In this document: positions 20,891 through 32,540 of the stretch, in pieces
How the letters are laid out: every line of letters starts with the position of its first letter
Numbering within the stretch: position 1 is the stretch's first letter
Assembly (NCBI RefSeq): GCF_033807715.1
Contig: NC_084592.1
Location: 27,461,919 to 27,525,918 of the forward strand
DNA: 64,000 nucleotides
DNA from: Cololabis saira
Lineage: Eukaryota > Chordata > Actinopteri > Beloniformes > Belonidae
Reading direction: 5' to 3'
Notes under the pieces: model-generated
The model's input: only the letters and a program-made list of their open reading frames with translations
The model's database searches: none
What the model was told of the DNA's origin: nothing
Made by a program: the position numbers and the translations under genes

Positions 20891-22500
20891 AACTGCCCAT
20901 CCAGGATGCTTTATTGGACTGTGATAATGTGACTGTGAAGACCACTTATATAAACTGACCAAATTATACAAGAAACCAGTTTGAGATGATTTGATTTCTG
21001 TTACATGGTATTGCTTTAAGTAACCATTAAGGGATGGACAGGGTCAAAAACAATAGACAGCTGTGGGGTTTAAAAAATGCATGTTTTAATGAGGCTAAAT
21101 TATGCCACAAAAATATTTCCCTCATCACCACACCTGAAACAAAAAAAAACCCAAAAAATGAAAACAGAGGTAAGTCCAGTTGTCCTGCATTTTTAAGATT
21201 CGACAGGGTTTAAAAAAAAATTCTTAGCATGATATTCGGACATCTGGTAAGAAAAGGAGATGTTACAAAAGGAACACTTTCGGTGGAGTTTTTCAACTCA
21301 TCATTTGTCCCATCAGTAGGGGACAATGTTCATTGTCCACATTGCATGAATGACCTTATACACAAAACATTTGAGGAGCTATTTGTCACTGGTACATCTT
21401 TCAACATGTACAATTAATAGCATGTGCATCTGTGAGAAGATAGACTGGGTTGAAATTTGAGAAGTCATCCTCTTGATAATTGCCCCACTAAAATTTTGAA
21501 AAAGGTTGAATGTTACAAAGTGCTCTTATGTTCATGCATGCAAGAGGGCAGCGGCAAATAATACAAGATCTTGTGTCATGATTTAACCATCTGCTGGTTG
21601 TTCAGTCACAGGGGATATGTGGCAAATTGCATCATAGACTATTAAGTTACCAATGTTTTTTTTTCTTCTTTTTTTTACTGAATTATTTTCTCTGCCCGTT
21701 GGGATGATGGAAGATGCCTGTTTGTTTGCAAGAGTGTGCTGCCCCTATGGCAGGTTCCCTGCCCATGCAGGTAGTGTAAAGGAAGGGAGAATGGGGCTCA
21801 TTGACAAAAGAGAGGAGAAGGGAAACCAACCACCATGTATTCCCTGTGCCTGTGCTCATTCTGCAATGAAATGGCCTGTGTCATGGAGGCCTCATCCAAA
21901 CAATGGGCCTATTCAACCTGGAGAGCTGTCTCTGTCAGTACCAGGCTAAATACGATACCTCTGTTTCAGGGCAGCAATACTTTTTTATTTAGATCTTACT
22001 CTTCTTTAGTCTGTCTGCTGTTGCTGTCACATAGTTTCCTCACTTACATATTTTCCACTCCAGCTTTCTCAGGTTCAAACTTTTGCTGCTTTCTTGCAGG
22101 AACAAATATGTTAAATAAAAATATTTTTTTCTTAATCAGATCATTGCTGCATTGCTTGAATAGATACTGTGTTTCTGTTGAAAATCTTTCTGTTTTATGC
22201 TTTTCTGTAATATAATCAGGTCATCAATAGTTTCTGGAATTCCTGGTTCTTTCTCTCTTGTTTTGAAATCTAGATGAATTGTTTAAATTTGAATGAATCT
22301 CTCTTCTTTTTTTTTTGAAGCAAGAACACACGGAGGCACACATCAAGCACTGGAAATCTGCAACAAAAACCATAAACGAAACACAAAACCGACACGGAGC
22401 CGACCAAAACACGAGCAGCAATCGACCCAAATCTCGAGATCCGATCATAGTCTAAGCTAAGCTACCGCGATTAACTAACCCCAAAAACTACAGAGCAAGC
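20891..22500. other. No gene recognised
   Basis: AT-rich DNA, with an A-rich, CpG-containing stretch at about 22320-22490 that resembles a repeat edge next to the TG microsatellite. No coding feature. Confidence 0.5.
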
Positions 22501-22517
22501 ATGCAGGTGAACAAGCC

Positions 22518-22796
22518 AGTGTATATGTCTGTGTGTGTGCATGTATATGATTATGTGTGTGTGTATGTGTGTGCGTGTGTATGTGTGTATATGTGGGTGT
22601 ATGTACATGTCTGTGTGGCTATGTATGTGTGTGTGTGGCTGTGTGTGTATGTGTGTGTATATGTATATGATTGAGTGGCTGTATGTGTATGTGTGTGTGT
22701 GTGTGCGCGCGCGCGTGCGCGCGTGTGTATGTGTGTGCGCGCGCGTGTGTGTGTGTGTGTGTGAGAGCGTGTATATGTATATGTGGCTAAGTGTGT

Positions 22797-22832
<36 letters not shown>

Positions 22833-22872
22833 CTATGTTGTGTATGTGTGTGTGTGTGTGTGTGTGTGTATG
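22518..22872. repeat. Complex (TG)n microsatellite
   Basis: About 355 bp of TG with TATG, CGCG and GTGTAT interruptions. Frames through it are artefacts. Confidence 0.95.
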
Positions 22873-22911
22873 TAATAATCCTATCAAAGCTCCACCTGAA
22901 GTGTATGTATA

Positions 22912-22931
22912 GTTAGTTAGTTAGTTAGTTA
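22912..22931. repeat. (TTAG)n short microsatellite
   Basis: Five TTAG units precede AATATTTATTTCGGTCAATC, which looks like the start of an unclassified repeat (to about 23070, including TTTTGACCGAAAAGGTCTGG). Confidence 0.85.
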
Positions 22932-23139
22932 ATATTTATTTCGGTCAATCACAAACATTAAAATCAACAAACAAGATAACAAAGGTTTTTCGCTGGTCAA
23001 CATTGTGATTATTTTGACCGAAAAGGTCTGGGCTTGAAGCATAAAGCTTATCTTGCTCACCTTTTAACAGAATAGAATATACAAAAAGAACAAATTAAGT
23101 ATCATAAGTCTACACAAAATAATAATAATAATAGTAATT

Positions 23140-24705
23140 AAAGCTGCAAGCAGCAATGAACAGGCCCTCGCACTCATGGCCATAAGCATATCAGAAATGA
23201 CACCACCCACGACTTCCTATGTCAAACCATTCAAAAGTTATAGCAGAAAATAGGGACAACCAATAAGATGAAGGGGCGGGACTAATTCAGGCCAATGAAG
23301 CTCAAGGACTCAATACTGAGTCCGATGACACCACCCACGACTCTCTATGTCAGCCATTCAAAAGTTATAGTCAGAAAATAGGAACAACCAATCGGAAGAA
23401 GGGGCGGGGCTAATTTTCAGCAATTATGGTCAAGGACTCAATACCGAGTCCGATGACACCACCCACGAGTCTTTATGTCAAACCATTCAAAAGTTATGGA
23501 TGAGAAAAGTTTTCTAGGGGGCGCTGTTGAGCCATCTTGCCACGCCCATTAATGCAAACCAGGAAATATCAAATTTATCGCCAGGCCTGGCTTGCGTGCA
23601 AAATTTGGTGACTTTTGGGGAACTATCAAATATGGACCAATCAGATGAAGGGGGGGCGCGCTTTTTGGCGTCTAGTGTCGCCACGGTAACGCTTTTGACT
23701 GAGAAAAGTAATGCGCGTTGTCGCAGGATGGAGACGCACATTTTGATGTATAACACACCTGGGTGCACGTTACGGTTAGGGCCGTATTAACGGTCGAAGA
23801 CATGGCATAAATTGCGGCAAAATTACATGATTCATTCAAAATGTCCGACTTCCTGTTCGGTTTCGGCCATGGTACCAAGAGACTTTTCTTTAAGTTGCGA
23901 CATGATACAGGTGTGTACCGATTTTCGTGCATGTACGTCAAACCGTATTGTGGGGCTTGAGGCACAAAGCTTTCTAGGGGGCGCTGTTGAGCCATTAGGC
24001 CACGCCCATTAATGCAAACCATGAAATATCACATTTATCGCCAGCCCTGGCTTGCGTGCAAAATTTGGTGACTTTTGGGGAACTGTCAAATATGGACCAA
24101 TCAGATGAAGGGGGGGCGCGCTTTTTGGCGTCTAGCGTCGCCACGGTAACGCTTTTGAAAGAGAAAAGTAATGCGCGTCGTCGCAGAATGGAGACGCATA
24201 TTTTGATGTATAACACACCTGGGTGCACGTTATGGTTGGGGCCGTATTAACTGCCGAACGGCATAAATTGCGGCAAAATTACACGATTAATTCAAAATGT
24301 CCGACTTCCTGTTCGGTTTCGGCCATGGCGTCAAAAGACTTATCTTTAAGTTGCGACATGATACAGGTGTGTACTGATTTTTGTGCATGTACGTCAAACC
24401 GTATAGTGGGGCTTGAGGCACAAAGTTTTCTAGGGGGCACTGTTGAGCCATCTTGCCATGCCCATTAATGCAAACCATGAAATATCACATTTTTCGCCAG
24501 GCCTGGCTTGCGTGCAAAATTTGGTGACTTTTGGGGCACGTTTAGGGGGGCAAAAAGGCCCTCCTTTCGTCAGAACGAAAATAATACAGAAGAAAGAATT
24601 CCTACAGATACAATAGGGCCTTCGCACTGTAAGTGCTCGGGCCCTAATAATAAAAATTCCTACAGATACAATAGGGCCTTCGCACTGTAAGTGCTTGAGC
24701 CCTAA
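23140..24705 (+). repeat. GGGCCC-family repeat, copy C (most complete)
   Basis: Head AAGCTGCAAGCAGCAATGAA, then three 139-bp units marked by GACACCACCCACGACT and AACCATTCAAAAGTTATG. Then come two tandem modules of about 458 bp, each beginning TAGGGGGCGCTGTTGAGCC (23515, 23975, 24431) and containing GGCGTCTAGCGTCGCCACGG and ATGGCCGACTTCCTGTTCGG-like blocks. Then an A-rich link and two terminal modules ending GGGCCCTAA / GAGCCCTAA. The terminal module can fold (GGGCC..CGCAC / GTGC..GGGCCC). No terminal inverted repeats or target duplication are obvious. Possibly rolling-circle type, unproven. Confidence 0.93.
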
Positions 24706-25429
24706 TGAATGCATGGTATACTACACTTCGTCAGTTTTTATTTAACAAGAATTAAGACAAAGGGCAGAAATGGTATGTGAAAATTGTTACACCCCTACTT
24801 CTTCCTCAGGGATTATGGAGGTTAGAGACAGCCAACTCCTCCCAATAAAATGCACTCGATTAACTGATCATTGGTAAAAATTTGATTTTATAGTCTGGGT
24901 TTACGTGTTAAAGAGTATAAGGACCAGTAACGGCTGGCCAATAGAGGGTGCTAATTCTTTTTAGCTGAGCAAAATTAACAGTATATAGTTAGTAAGTAAA
25001 GCTTTTTATGTTCATCTCTTTTCATGTTGCCTCTCTTCAATACATACGATAGGAGCTTGTTGGGGCGCAGCTACATTTGAATGCAGCTGGATTTACTAGC
25101 GCCCATGCTACGTCACTGCCATCTGTCACAAGCTGCAGCAGAGTGAGTTTGAATGGGAGTTGGATACGGACAACGGAGGAAGAAGCAAAATGGAGAAAGA
25201 AAGATTTCCTCATCAGGCATTTTTCTCTATCCATTGCTCTTTTCATCAATGACAATTTAAAATGTGTTCCTTCAGTAAATTCGCCACTTAATAAATTACA
25301 AAGTTTTACTATGAGGAGGAGGGGTCGCAGTCTTATTTAACAAATCATTCCAATGTAAGCAGTTAACTCCTGGAAGTTTTCAGTCTTTTTAATACAGGGC
25401 TGTACAGCTGAAGCCCTCAGAGTCTGGTT
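24706..25429. other. No gene recognised
   Basis: Spacer with no recognised family. A G/A-rich run at 25312-25328 is not a splice or coding signature on its own. Confidence 0.5.
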
Positions 25430-26440
25430 TCTTAATGTTTGTTTACAGGCCAATACTGTGCAGACTTTTTTGATGATCTCAGTGAACTGCTGTCTATGAT
25501 CTTTGTTGATTTTGACCGTGTAATTATTGTTGGTGATTTTAACATCAATGTGGACAGCCCTCGGGACATGGGAGTAAAGATAACATTCTGGACAACTTTG
25601 GGTTGACTCAGCATGTAACAGAAGCCATGTACAATAGGGGGGGCACACTCTAGAGTCTAGACTTAGTGATCTCTAAAGGTCTGAGCATTTCAAAGGTTAC
25701 TGTGTCAGATGTCGGCCTGTCTGTATTTTCTTTGAGTACGATTTCAGAGCACACAAATGTTTCAACAGCAATGATCTCAAAATGATGTATAACTGAAAAC
25801 AGTAATTGAGATCTTTAAACAGGTCTTCTCTCTAACACCTGCCCTGTCCGGGGATTCAGTCAATGAGCCTGTCAGTAGATTCCATGTTAAAATAATAGAT
25901 GTTATGGATACTATTGCTCCCATTAAGGTGAAGGTTGTCTCTTGAAGTAATAAGTCTCCATGGTGAAATTCAACACTGGTGAAAAATGGAAAAAGACTGT
26001 TGGAAAGCAAAGCACAGATGGAGAAAAACAAATCTCCAGGTTCATTATGACATATATAAGTAGAAACTTGACAACTGAGGAACGCAAGGAAGTCCTACTT
26101 CTCTGACATCACCAAAAACAGTCATAATGCTCAGGCCTTATTTACTACAGTTGACAGGCTAACAAACTCTTCTGTATCAGTGACAACTGAACTTCATTCA
26201 ACCATGGCCTGCAATGACTTTTGCAAATTCTTCACAGACAAAAACCAAAATTTAAACACCATGATACATAGTTCCAACCCATTAACAGCAAAGACCTGGA
26301 GGGCATCTTACATCAACTGAACTCCTCCTCTTGCTGTTTAGACATCCTGCCAACATGTTTATTCAAAAATGTCTCAAAGATTTTGGAGCCAGACCTGTTA
26401 CTAATCGTAAACTGGATGTGGACATTGTCTCACCAGGACA
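25430..26440 (+). pseudogene. L2-like LINE ORF2 remnant (endonuclease to RT linker)
   Basis: A decayed AP-endonuclease end is readable: FFDDLSELLSM then RVIIVGDFNINVDS at about 25467-25560. The V-G-D-F-N block is the conserved endonuclease Asp/Asn motif. A frameshift leads to LDNFGLTQHVTEAMYNRG. The linker before the RT follows in other frames near 25905-26330: DTIAPIKVKVVS, YFSDITKNSHNAQALFTTVD and ACNDFCKFFTDKNQN. These are hallmarks of fish L2-like LINEs. Multiple stops and frameshifts make it inactive. The RT itself is absent. Confidence 0.85.
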
Positions 26441-26454
26441 ATGTCCACATCCAG
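26412..26454. repeat. Perfect 18-bp palindrome with 7-bp loop
   Basis: CTGGATGTGGACATTGTC (26412-26429) and GACAATGTCCACATCCAG (26437-26454) are exact complements around TCACCAG. It sits at the end of the LINE remnant. Confidence 0.9.
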
Positions 26455-27779
26455 GTCCCTGGTATAGAGATCTTTTCAGAATACCTGGATATACCATAGG
26501 CCATTCCTTTACTCATGGAGATCCTCGCTTCACTGGACTGAGCGCATTAATGTTGCAGCTAATTGACAGAAGTAACAAGGAGTTTGCTCTATTTAAGCTT
26601 TCTAACTGACCTGATACAGATGTTGTTTATGTGGTGTTGGTAGTAAGTGTTCCTTGAAGTCATTGTTGTAGTTTGTCATGACGCAACTTTTAGAATTTCA
26701 CACAAATTGATTATACTAGTGCGTTCATGAATGTTTATTTTGTATCAAACATAAAAAGCACAGACTGTATACATGACGTAACATTGCCTTTCCCTTAGCT
26801 TGACAGGCAGAGGTAACTGACTCCACAGGAATGATGGGAAGTGAACATCCTGGCCTTCCGTTGGGTTCTTCTTCCAATTAATGATAATAACAGGTGGTGG
26901 TTGGCAGAGAAAATCTTACACCACGTGGTATAAATAATTAAAAATGAAGTTAAGTAAATCTGAAAAAAGGTTTACATTTATATTACTTCTAGAACCAATT
27001 GATTCACCTGTCTCTTTTTTTTCACTAATAGCTGTATCCAAATTATACTTTGCAAAGTCTTTGATCGTTTTAGTAGAGACGAACACAAATAAAGCAACTA
27101 TGAAAAGGGCTGAAAGACTGTTAACTGATTTCTCACCTGAAACTGCTCACTGCATAAATTCCTCTTGGGTAATTTGAGTAATTTGAAAAATCACAAATTT
27201 GCAAAATGGCGAAATAGTGTCCCATAAAAATGTTCAACCCCCCCCCCCTCCAGATAAATGTAATTGTCTTGGAATAATGGCTTTAAGTGTAACATGCTGA
27301 AGTTCTATCATTCAGATATTGCAAGCCTCCATTGTTATAGCCAATAAAAGCTGCCTTTTCTTTGATACTGGTACTGTTACTACTATCTTGAAAAGGATCA
27401 TCTGGCCAATGCCAGATAGTGAGGATCAGGATGGACACAGCAGTGAAGAGGAGTCATGCCTGATCACAGGCCTTTTGACAGACCACATTGAAAATTGTCA
27501 TATTGTAAACATTATCTCAGTAGTATCTCAGGTGTTCATATCTGAACAATGTATATTCACATTGACTCCATATTTATAGAAACATGTTGGTAAAAAATGT
27601 ACTGTGTAAGATTTTGTGAACATTGTTTTATAGAAAGCCATTTTATTTACAACTACGTTACAGTGAAGCAGTGATTAATGATGTTTGAATAAACTTTTTA
27701 AAAGTTTTCATTTACAGTATATTTTTTGGCAGTTTTTAAATGCTAAAATACTATATGACTGTGTCTTTGTGGGCTCCTC
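26455..27779. other. No gene recognised
   Basis: The 3' side of the LINE remnant grades into AT-rich DNA with a C-run at 27239-27248. No further coding feature could be supported. Confidence 0.5.
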
Positions 27780-29450
27780 TCAGGAACTACACAAATTCTT
27801 GAAGTTTTGGGCAGGTTGGATTATACCTCCCCAGCAACATGTATGTAGAAGTTTCTCCTGAAATTGCCATGTCTGTAGTCTCAACCTGCATGACAATGCT
27901 GAAGCTGCCTCTAAAGTGTCTTCCTGAGCGGTCTGATGAAGTGCAGCCGCTGCTGGGCCTTTATTGCCGTGGCAGTGGTGTTTGCAGATCAGCTTAGATT
28001 TCCCGCTAACTGAAGACAAAGGAACATGTAGCTGACCACTCTCTCCACCTCAGTCCCCCTGATTTTAACAGGCTACAGAGGGGGGGCTTTCTTCCTAAAG
28101 TCCATTATGAGTTCTTTGGTTGTGTCTACGTTGAGGAGAAGATCATTCTCCTCACCATAAGCAAGCATGTCCTTGATCAGACCCCATGTGCCCCGACTCA
28201 AGACCCAAGATGTTTGTGTCATCCGCATACTGGATGATGACGGTGTCGTCCCGGGTGGAGATGCAGTAGCTTGTTTACAAGTTGAAGAGTTTAGGGCTGA
28301 GACAGCAGACCCTGTGCTGACTGTGAGTTCGGCTGAAATCCTGCCTCCCATCCTCACCACCTGTGGTATGTCCATTAGGAAATCCAGAATCCAGTTAAAG
28401 GTAGTGGGCGGGACCCCCGAGTCAGTTAACTTCATAATCAGTTTGCCAGTCCGGATGGTAATAAAGGCTGAGCTATAGTTAAAGCCATGGTCTACGATTT
28501 TACATATTGTACATTTTTATCAAAATCATTTATAAGGTTGTTATGGCCCAATAGTGTTACCTATGAAATATGATTAGCAAAAAGAACCAAAAGAAAATAT
28601 TTCTTCTATCTGCTGTAATCCTGCAAAAAGGTCAACCAATAGGCGCCATTCGGCCCTAACGGCGCCTATTGGTCAATCAGCTTGAATATCAGTGATTGGA
28701 CAGTCCTCACCCTACTCTCCGCCTCCCAAAGTACGGCAACACGAAGGACCACTGGCTCCGGCAGTCTCGACAATTTGCGTCTGTGGACATTTGAATGAGT
28801 AACATGGTATCTTACCTGTGATTCCATTGTTGTATCTTGGTGTTTTCTTGTTTTTCTCATGCAGACACCAACACACACGGCTCCGCATTGTATTGGTTTT
28901 CCAATGGACTTTTATAGTGATTTCAATCCGGCCCTGCTTGTTTTTGGTCCTGCTGGCTCCCGTACCAGAGGGGGTGTGTCGGAGCGGGAGCTTCATGTGA
29001 GGCAGAGCACAGGGGGGAGGGAGTTTGTGTGGGGAGTAGGTGTCTTTTTAAAAAAAAAAAAAACTTAAGATCGTAGACCCTAGCTTTAAGGAAAAGCATC
29101 CTGACATATGTCCTGCGCTCTAGATGTTGTAGTGCATGATAGAGGACCATGGCCATGATAGAGGGCCATTTCTTTGGGACTGGTGTAATGATGGAGGACT
29201 TAAATATGGGTGGGATTACAGCTTGTTTTAAGGATATATTGAAAATGTCGGCGTACACATCTAGCAGCTGTTCAGCGCAGGCCTTGAGCACTCTTGGTGA
29301 CACACCATCTGGTCCCGCAGCCTTGTGGGGGTTCACCTTTTTCACAGCCCTCAGGACCTGTGTGTTTGTCACCAGGAGAACGGGGTCCTCGGTGGGAAGT
29401 TTAGAGGAAGAGTCTGTGTTTATTTTGTCAAATCTAGTTTAAATCCTGTT
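27780..29450 (-). pseudogene. L2/Rex1-like LINE reverse transcriptase remnant, split by a TTAA element
   Basis: On the minus strand, reading from 29450 downwards: an N-terminal RT block with VNPHKAAGPDGVSPRVLKAC and SLKQAVIPPIFKSSIITPVP (29372-29090), then an interruption at 28483-29085, then KLTDSGVPPTTFNWILDFL and LLLNVDTTKELIMDFRKKAP (28435-28073), then a degenerate thumb with a WSANTT-like block (about 27950). The F-A-D-D catalytic motif region is badly eroded (SSSSMRMTQTSWV follows a frameshift). Rex1/CR1/L2 affinity is from motif memory. Inactive. Confidence 0.85.
28483..29085. mobile_element. TTAA-flanked (piggyBac-like) element nested in the LINE
   Basis: A 603-bp element between TTAA 28479-28482 and TTAA 29086-29089. 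Ends AGCCATGGTCTACGATTTTA and TAAGATCGTAGACCCTAGCT form inverted repeats (about 18 of 21 matching). It contains a 12-bp perfect hairpin CCAATAGGCGCC / GGCGCCTATTGG at 28636-28672 and an A-run at 29050-29063. No transposase ORF. Confidence 0.85.
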
Positions 29451-29504
29451 GACATTCAGGCAGATCTTATTTTTCAGTGAGTTGTTTTTTCCTCCTGCCA
29501 TTTA

Positions 29505-29974
29505 AGGAGGCAGTTTGACGGGGCTCTCACCATCCAGCCGCTGAACCAGCCTGCACATGCGAGGGCCGTGAGTCCGCCTCCGGGGATTCCATTCCCGGTT
29601 AGTCCTGCAGTTCTCGACCCGTTATCCCGGGAACCCTGCCTTGCCAGTCCACAACCGTTAGGGGGTGATTTTGAGACCTGTGCCACCTTCCTAATGCGGT
29701 TGGTGTTTACTCACCAACTTAGTCGGTTCATCTACGACGCTGCTCGAGTAGCATACGTTACTAACCTGCTCATCGGCCGGGCAGCCCAGTGGGCTGCTGC
29801 TTCCTGGTGAATGGGGGCCAGTTTTCGTCACTCGTACAGAGAGTTTGTGGCCGAGCTCCGTAAGGTGTTCCACCATCCAGCCAGGGGTCAGGATCCCGGT
29901 GACCAGTTGGCCTGGGTAGTGGTATAGTGGCAGACTACTCAGTGGAGTTCTGGTTGGCCACTGCAGAGAGCGGG
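29505..29974 (+). pseudogene. Ty3/gypsy gag remnant, 5' part
   Basis: The frame from 29568 contains PLGGDFETCATFLMRLVF and NLLIGRAAQWAAASW then a stop. It matches the capsid N-terminal region of teleost Ty3/gypsy Gag (F-x-G-x-F..C..F and LL-x-GRAAQWAAA). The stop at 29808 and a loss of the expected Trp/Glu boundary show decay. The gag continues in other frames to the hAT insertion at 29982, and resumes at 31330. Confidence 0.82.
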
Positions 29975-30228
29975 TGGAACGTAGAGCTGGGTATTTTTAA
30001 GAACCTCACGATTCGATTCGATTTCGATTCTTTAGGTTTCGATTCGATATCGATTCGATATTGATTTAAATGCTTCGATATCGATTCAGTATGACGTAGA
30101 AATACACAAATACATGTTGGCAATTTTTCATTATTTTTATTTTCATGCCAATAACACATGTTACTTCACATAGAAATGAACTGAGCAATTAAACTTAGCA
30201 GCACAATAATGGCTCAGTGCATTTGTAC

Positions 30229-30718
30229 GGAAGCATATTGCATTCACTTGAGAAAAAAAAAATCTGCTCTGTTTTTCTGAATTAACGAGATAATTATCTC
30301 AAAATTCCGAGAAAAATGTTTTAATGAAAAAAAAATATGCTCTGTTTTTCTGAATTAACGAGATAATTATCCTGGAGAAAAGTTACAATGTCCAGGTCAG
30401 AATGGGCTTTACGTTTGGACAACAGCAAAGTCCTGAGGTGCCTGCGCAAAGTCGACAAACTAATAACAATACTATCTATATAACTTAAAGACAAGAGTAT
30501 CTCCCAATGTTTCAAACCAAAAGCAAAATAAAACTGGATTAAACTGGACAGGAACATGTTTGTATGTTGCAAGTTGTGAGGAATCTGGTTAATTCAGAAA
30601 AACAGAGCAGATTTATGCTTTCATTAAAACGTTTCTCAGAATTTTGACATAATTAACTTGTTAATTCAGAAAAACAGAGCAGATTTTTTTTCTCAAGTGA
30701 ATGCAATACCCTTCCGTA
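30229..30718. mobile_element. Long-TIR MITE nested in the hAT element
   Basis: Arms of about 145 bp (30229-30375 and 30575-30718) are inverted copies, each carrying CTCTGTTTTTCTGAATTAAC twice in direct orientation. CATTTGTAC occurs at 30220-30228 and 30719-30727. The duplication is 9 bp, or 6 bp if the element ends at TACGGAAG. Non-coding, superfamily uncertain. Confidence 0.88.
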
Positions 30719-30836
30719 CATTTGTACTGTAGTACAAAAGTTAAAATTAAAAAAAAACACATGACAGTTGTGTGTCAACATGATCCGCAGGTTTGTCGTG
30801 TTGCTGTTGTATTTTAGTTCTGCCTGGCACAACTTA

Positions 30837-31051
30837 AGCTGCTTTCACATATTGCGCGGTTTGCGCCGCGCCGACCGCTGGGTAGCAGCGTCGGCCGAGA
30901 TGTTGTCTCAGCGCGGCACGGTGAAATTAAAAAATGTTCAATTCGGGCAGGCGCGGCACGCCGCCAAGCTCGGCTGTGGAGCAATCCGCACATACACATG
31001 AATGGGAAAGCCGGTGGCGGTCTGCGTTTTGCACTCTATGTGAAAGGGGCT
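30837..31051. mobile_element. TTA-flanked MITE nested in the hAT element
   Basis: A 215-bp element from AGCTGCTTTCACATA to TATGTGAAAGGGGCT between TTA 30834-30836 and TTA 31052-31054. It is GC-rich (GCGCCGCGCCGACCGCT) unlike its surroundings. A 3-bp TTA duplication fits PIF/Harbinger. Confidence 0.75.
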
Positions 31052-31329
31052 TTACACACCACCCTACTTTTGTCCGTTTCTCATGTTCCTTCTTTAAATT
31101 GGAATTCAAAATGAGTCCAAACGTCTGATGTTAAAGATTCTCCGCTTGCCATCGTCGTTTGGTCGCGTGCAGCCACCGTCCACAAAATGCGAATCAAAAG
31201 AAAATGTTGCGCACAGCGCTCCCCACTGGCCAGGAGGTGAATCGATTCAGAGGCTTTGCTTAATCGATATTGAATCAGGGCGGGGATAATTGTGATGCAT
31301 CGATTTTTCGTTATTTTTACCCACCCCTA

Positions 31330-31500
31330 GTGGAACGACCCAGCTCTTCGGGCTACCTTCCGAAAAGGACTCAGGGAGACGGTGAGAGAGCAGCTGGCTA
31401 CATGGGAGGAGCCCACTTGCCTCAATGACCTCGTCAGCCTTGCCATCCTGAGTCCTATTAACAGAGGCCTCAGGAAGAGAAGGCGGGGGCTAGTTTCCTG
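31330..31500 (+). pseudogene. Ty3/gypsy gag remnant, 3' part
   Basis: After the hAT insertion the gag resumes with a Trp-Asn-like junction then ALRATFRKGLRETVREQLAT and WEEPTCLNDLVSLAI. This is the C-terminal capsid block of fish gypsy Gag (A-F-x-x-G-L...D-L..L..LAI). The zinc knuckle and protease are not found; the sequence from about 31500 to 31625 joins to RT by an apparent deletion. Confidence 0.82.
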
Positions 31501-31629
31501 CGGGTTCCTTCAAGGTCCCCACGTCCCCAGCACACGGGAGAGGAACTCCGTCTTCCCATACTCCAATTCTTCTTCTTCCTCACTCAGAGTCATTGGTGGC
31601 AGGGCTGATTCGGCCTTTTTTCCTCCCCG

Positions 31630-32540
31630 GTGGCAGCTGGTTTCTTCTTCGTGAAGAAAAAGGACGGGGGTCTCCGCCCCTGCATTGACTATCGCCAACT
31701 AAATGACATCACCGTGAAGAACAAGTACCCCCTCCCCCTCATGAGTTCCACCCTTGAGCCTCTGACCCAGGCGACCATCTTTTCCAAGCTGGATCAACGG
31801 AGCGCCTACCACCTGGTGCGTATCATAGAGGGGGATGAGTGGAAGACACCCCGGGGTCACTACGAGTACCGGGTAATGCCCTTCAGTCTTACTAATGCCC
31901 CGGGGGTGATTCAGGCACTTATTAACAATGTGCTCCGCGACATGCTGGATGAATTCGTGGTTGTGTACCTCGACGACATATTAGTCTTCTCCAAGACCCT
32001 CGGGCAGCATTTCCAGCACTTCATCCTTCATCCAAGCGTCTCATCCTGAACCGGCTCTACATTAAGGTGGAGAAGTACCAGGTCCACTCCGCCTCGGTCA
32101 ACTACCTGGGATTGATTGTGGAGAGAGGTCAGACTCGAGCCGACCCCCGCAAGATTCAGGCGGTGGTAGACTGGCCGAGCCCCACATCATGAAAGGAGTT
32201 GCACAGTTTTCTAGGGTTTGCAAACTTCTACAGAAGGTTCATACGGAACTACAGTGTCATGGCGGAACCCCTCACCAGGTTGACCTCTCCCTCCCAGCCA
32301 TTCATTTGGTCTCCAGCTGCCGACACCGCATTTCAGGGAGAGGTTCACCAACGCCCCAGTTCTACTCCAACCCGACCTGAAGAGGCAGTTCAACGTGGAG
32401 GTAGACGCCTCGGACACCGGGCTGGGGGCGGTGCTCTCACAACGGGCGGTGGCAGATCAAAAGGTGCACGCCTGTGCATTCTTCTCTTGACGTTTTCTCC
32501 CCGCTGAGGAGAAGTACAACATTGGGAATCGAGAGTTGCT
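31630..32540 (+). pseudogene. Ty3/gypsy pol remnant (RT and RNase H)
   Basis: The RT palm is well preserved at 31630-32025: [36 protein letters not shown] and the catalytic YLDD motif in [13 protein letters not shown] (about 31956-31994). A frameshift near 32025, a stop in place of Trp near 32188 and another frameshift near 32335 break the connection. The RT thumb ([19 protein letters not shown]) and an RNase H start ([17 protein letters not shown], about 32388-32440) follow, with a further stop at 32488. No integrase or LTR was found; a GC-rich repeat begins at about 32541. Inactive. Confidence 0.9.

Larger units (their letters stand above)
29982..31329. mobile_element. hAT element inserted in gypsy gag, with 8-bp target duplication
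   Basis: A 1348-bp element with ends TAGAGCTGGGTA and TACCCACCCCTA and subterminal GATTCGATTCGATT / AATCGATTC motifs. GTGGAACG is duplicated at 29974-29981 and 31330-31337. Two further MITEs sit inside (30229-30718, 30837-31051). No transposase frame survives. Joining the flanks at GTGGAACG brings the two gag pieces back together. Confidence 0.94.

Noticed and set aside
22471..22912. TH-rich and CV-rich frames over the TG tract
   Set aside because: Microsatellite translation.
29149..29442. Plus-strand frame opposite the LINE reverse transcriptase
   Set aside because: The minus-strand frame carries the conserved RT motifs, so this is an antisense shadow.
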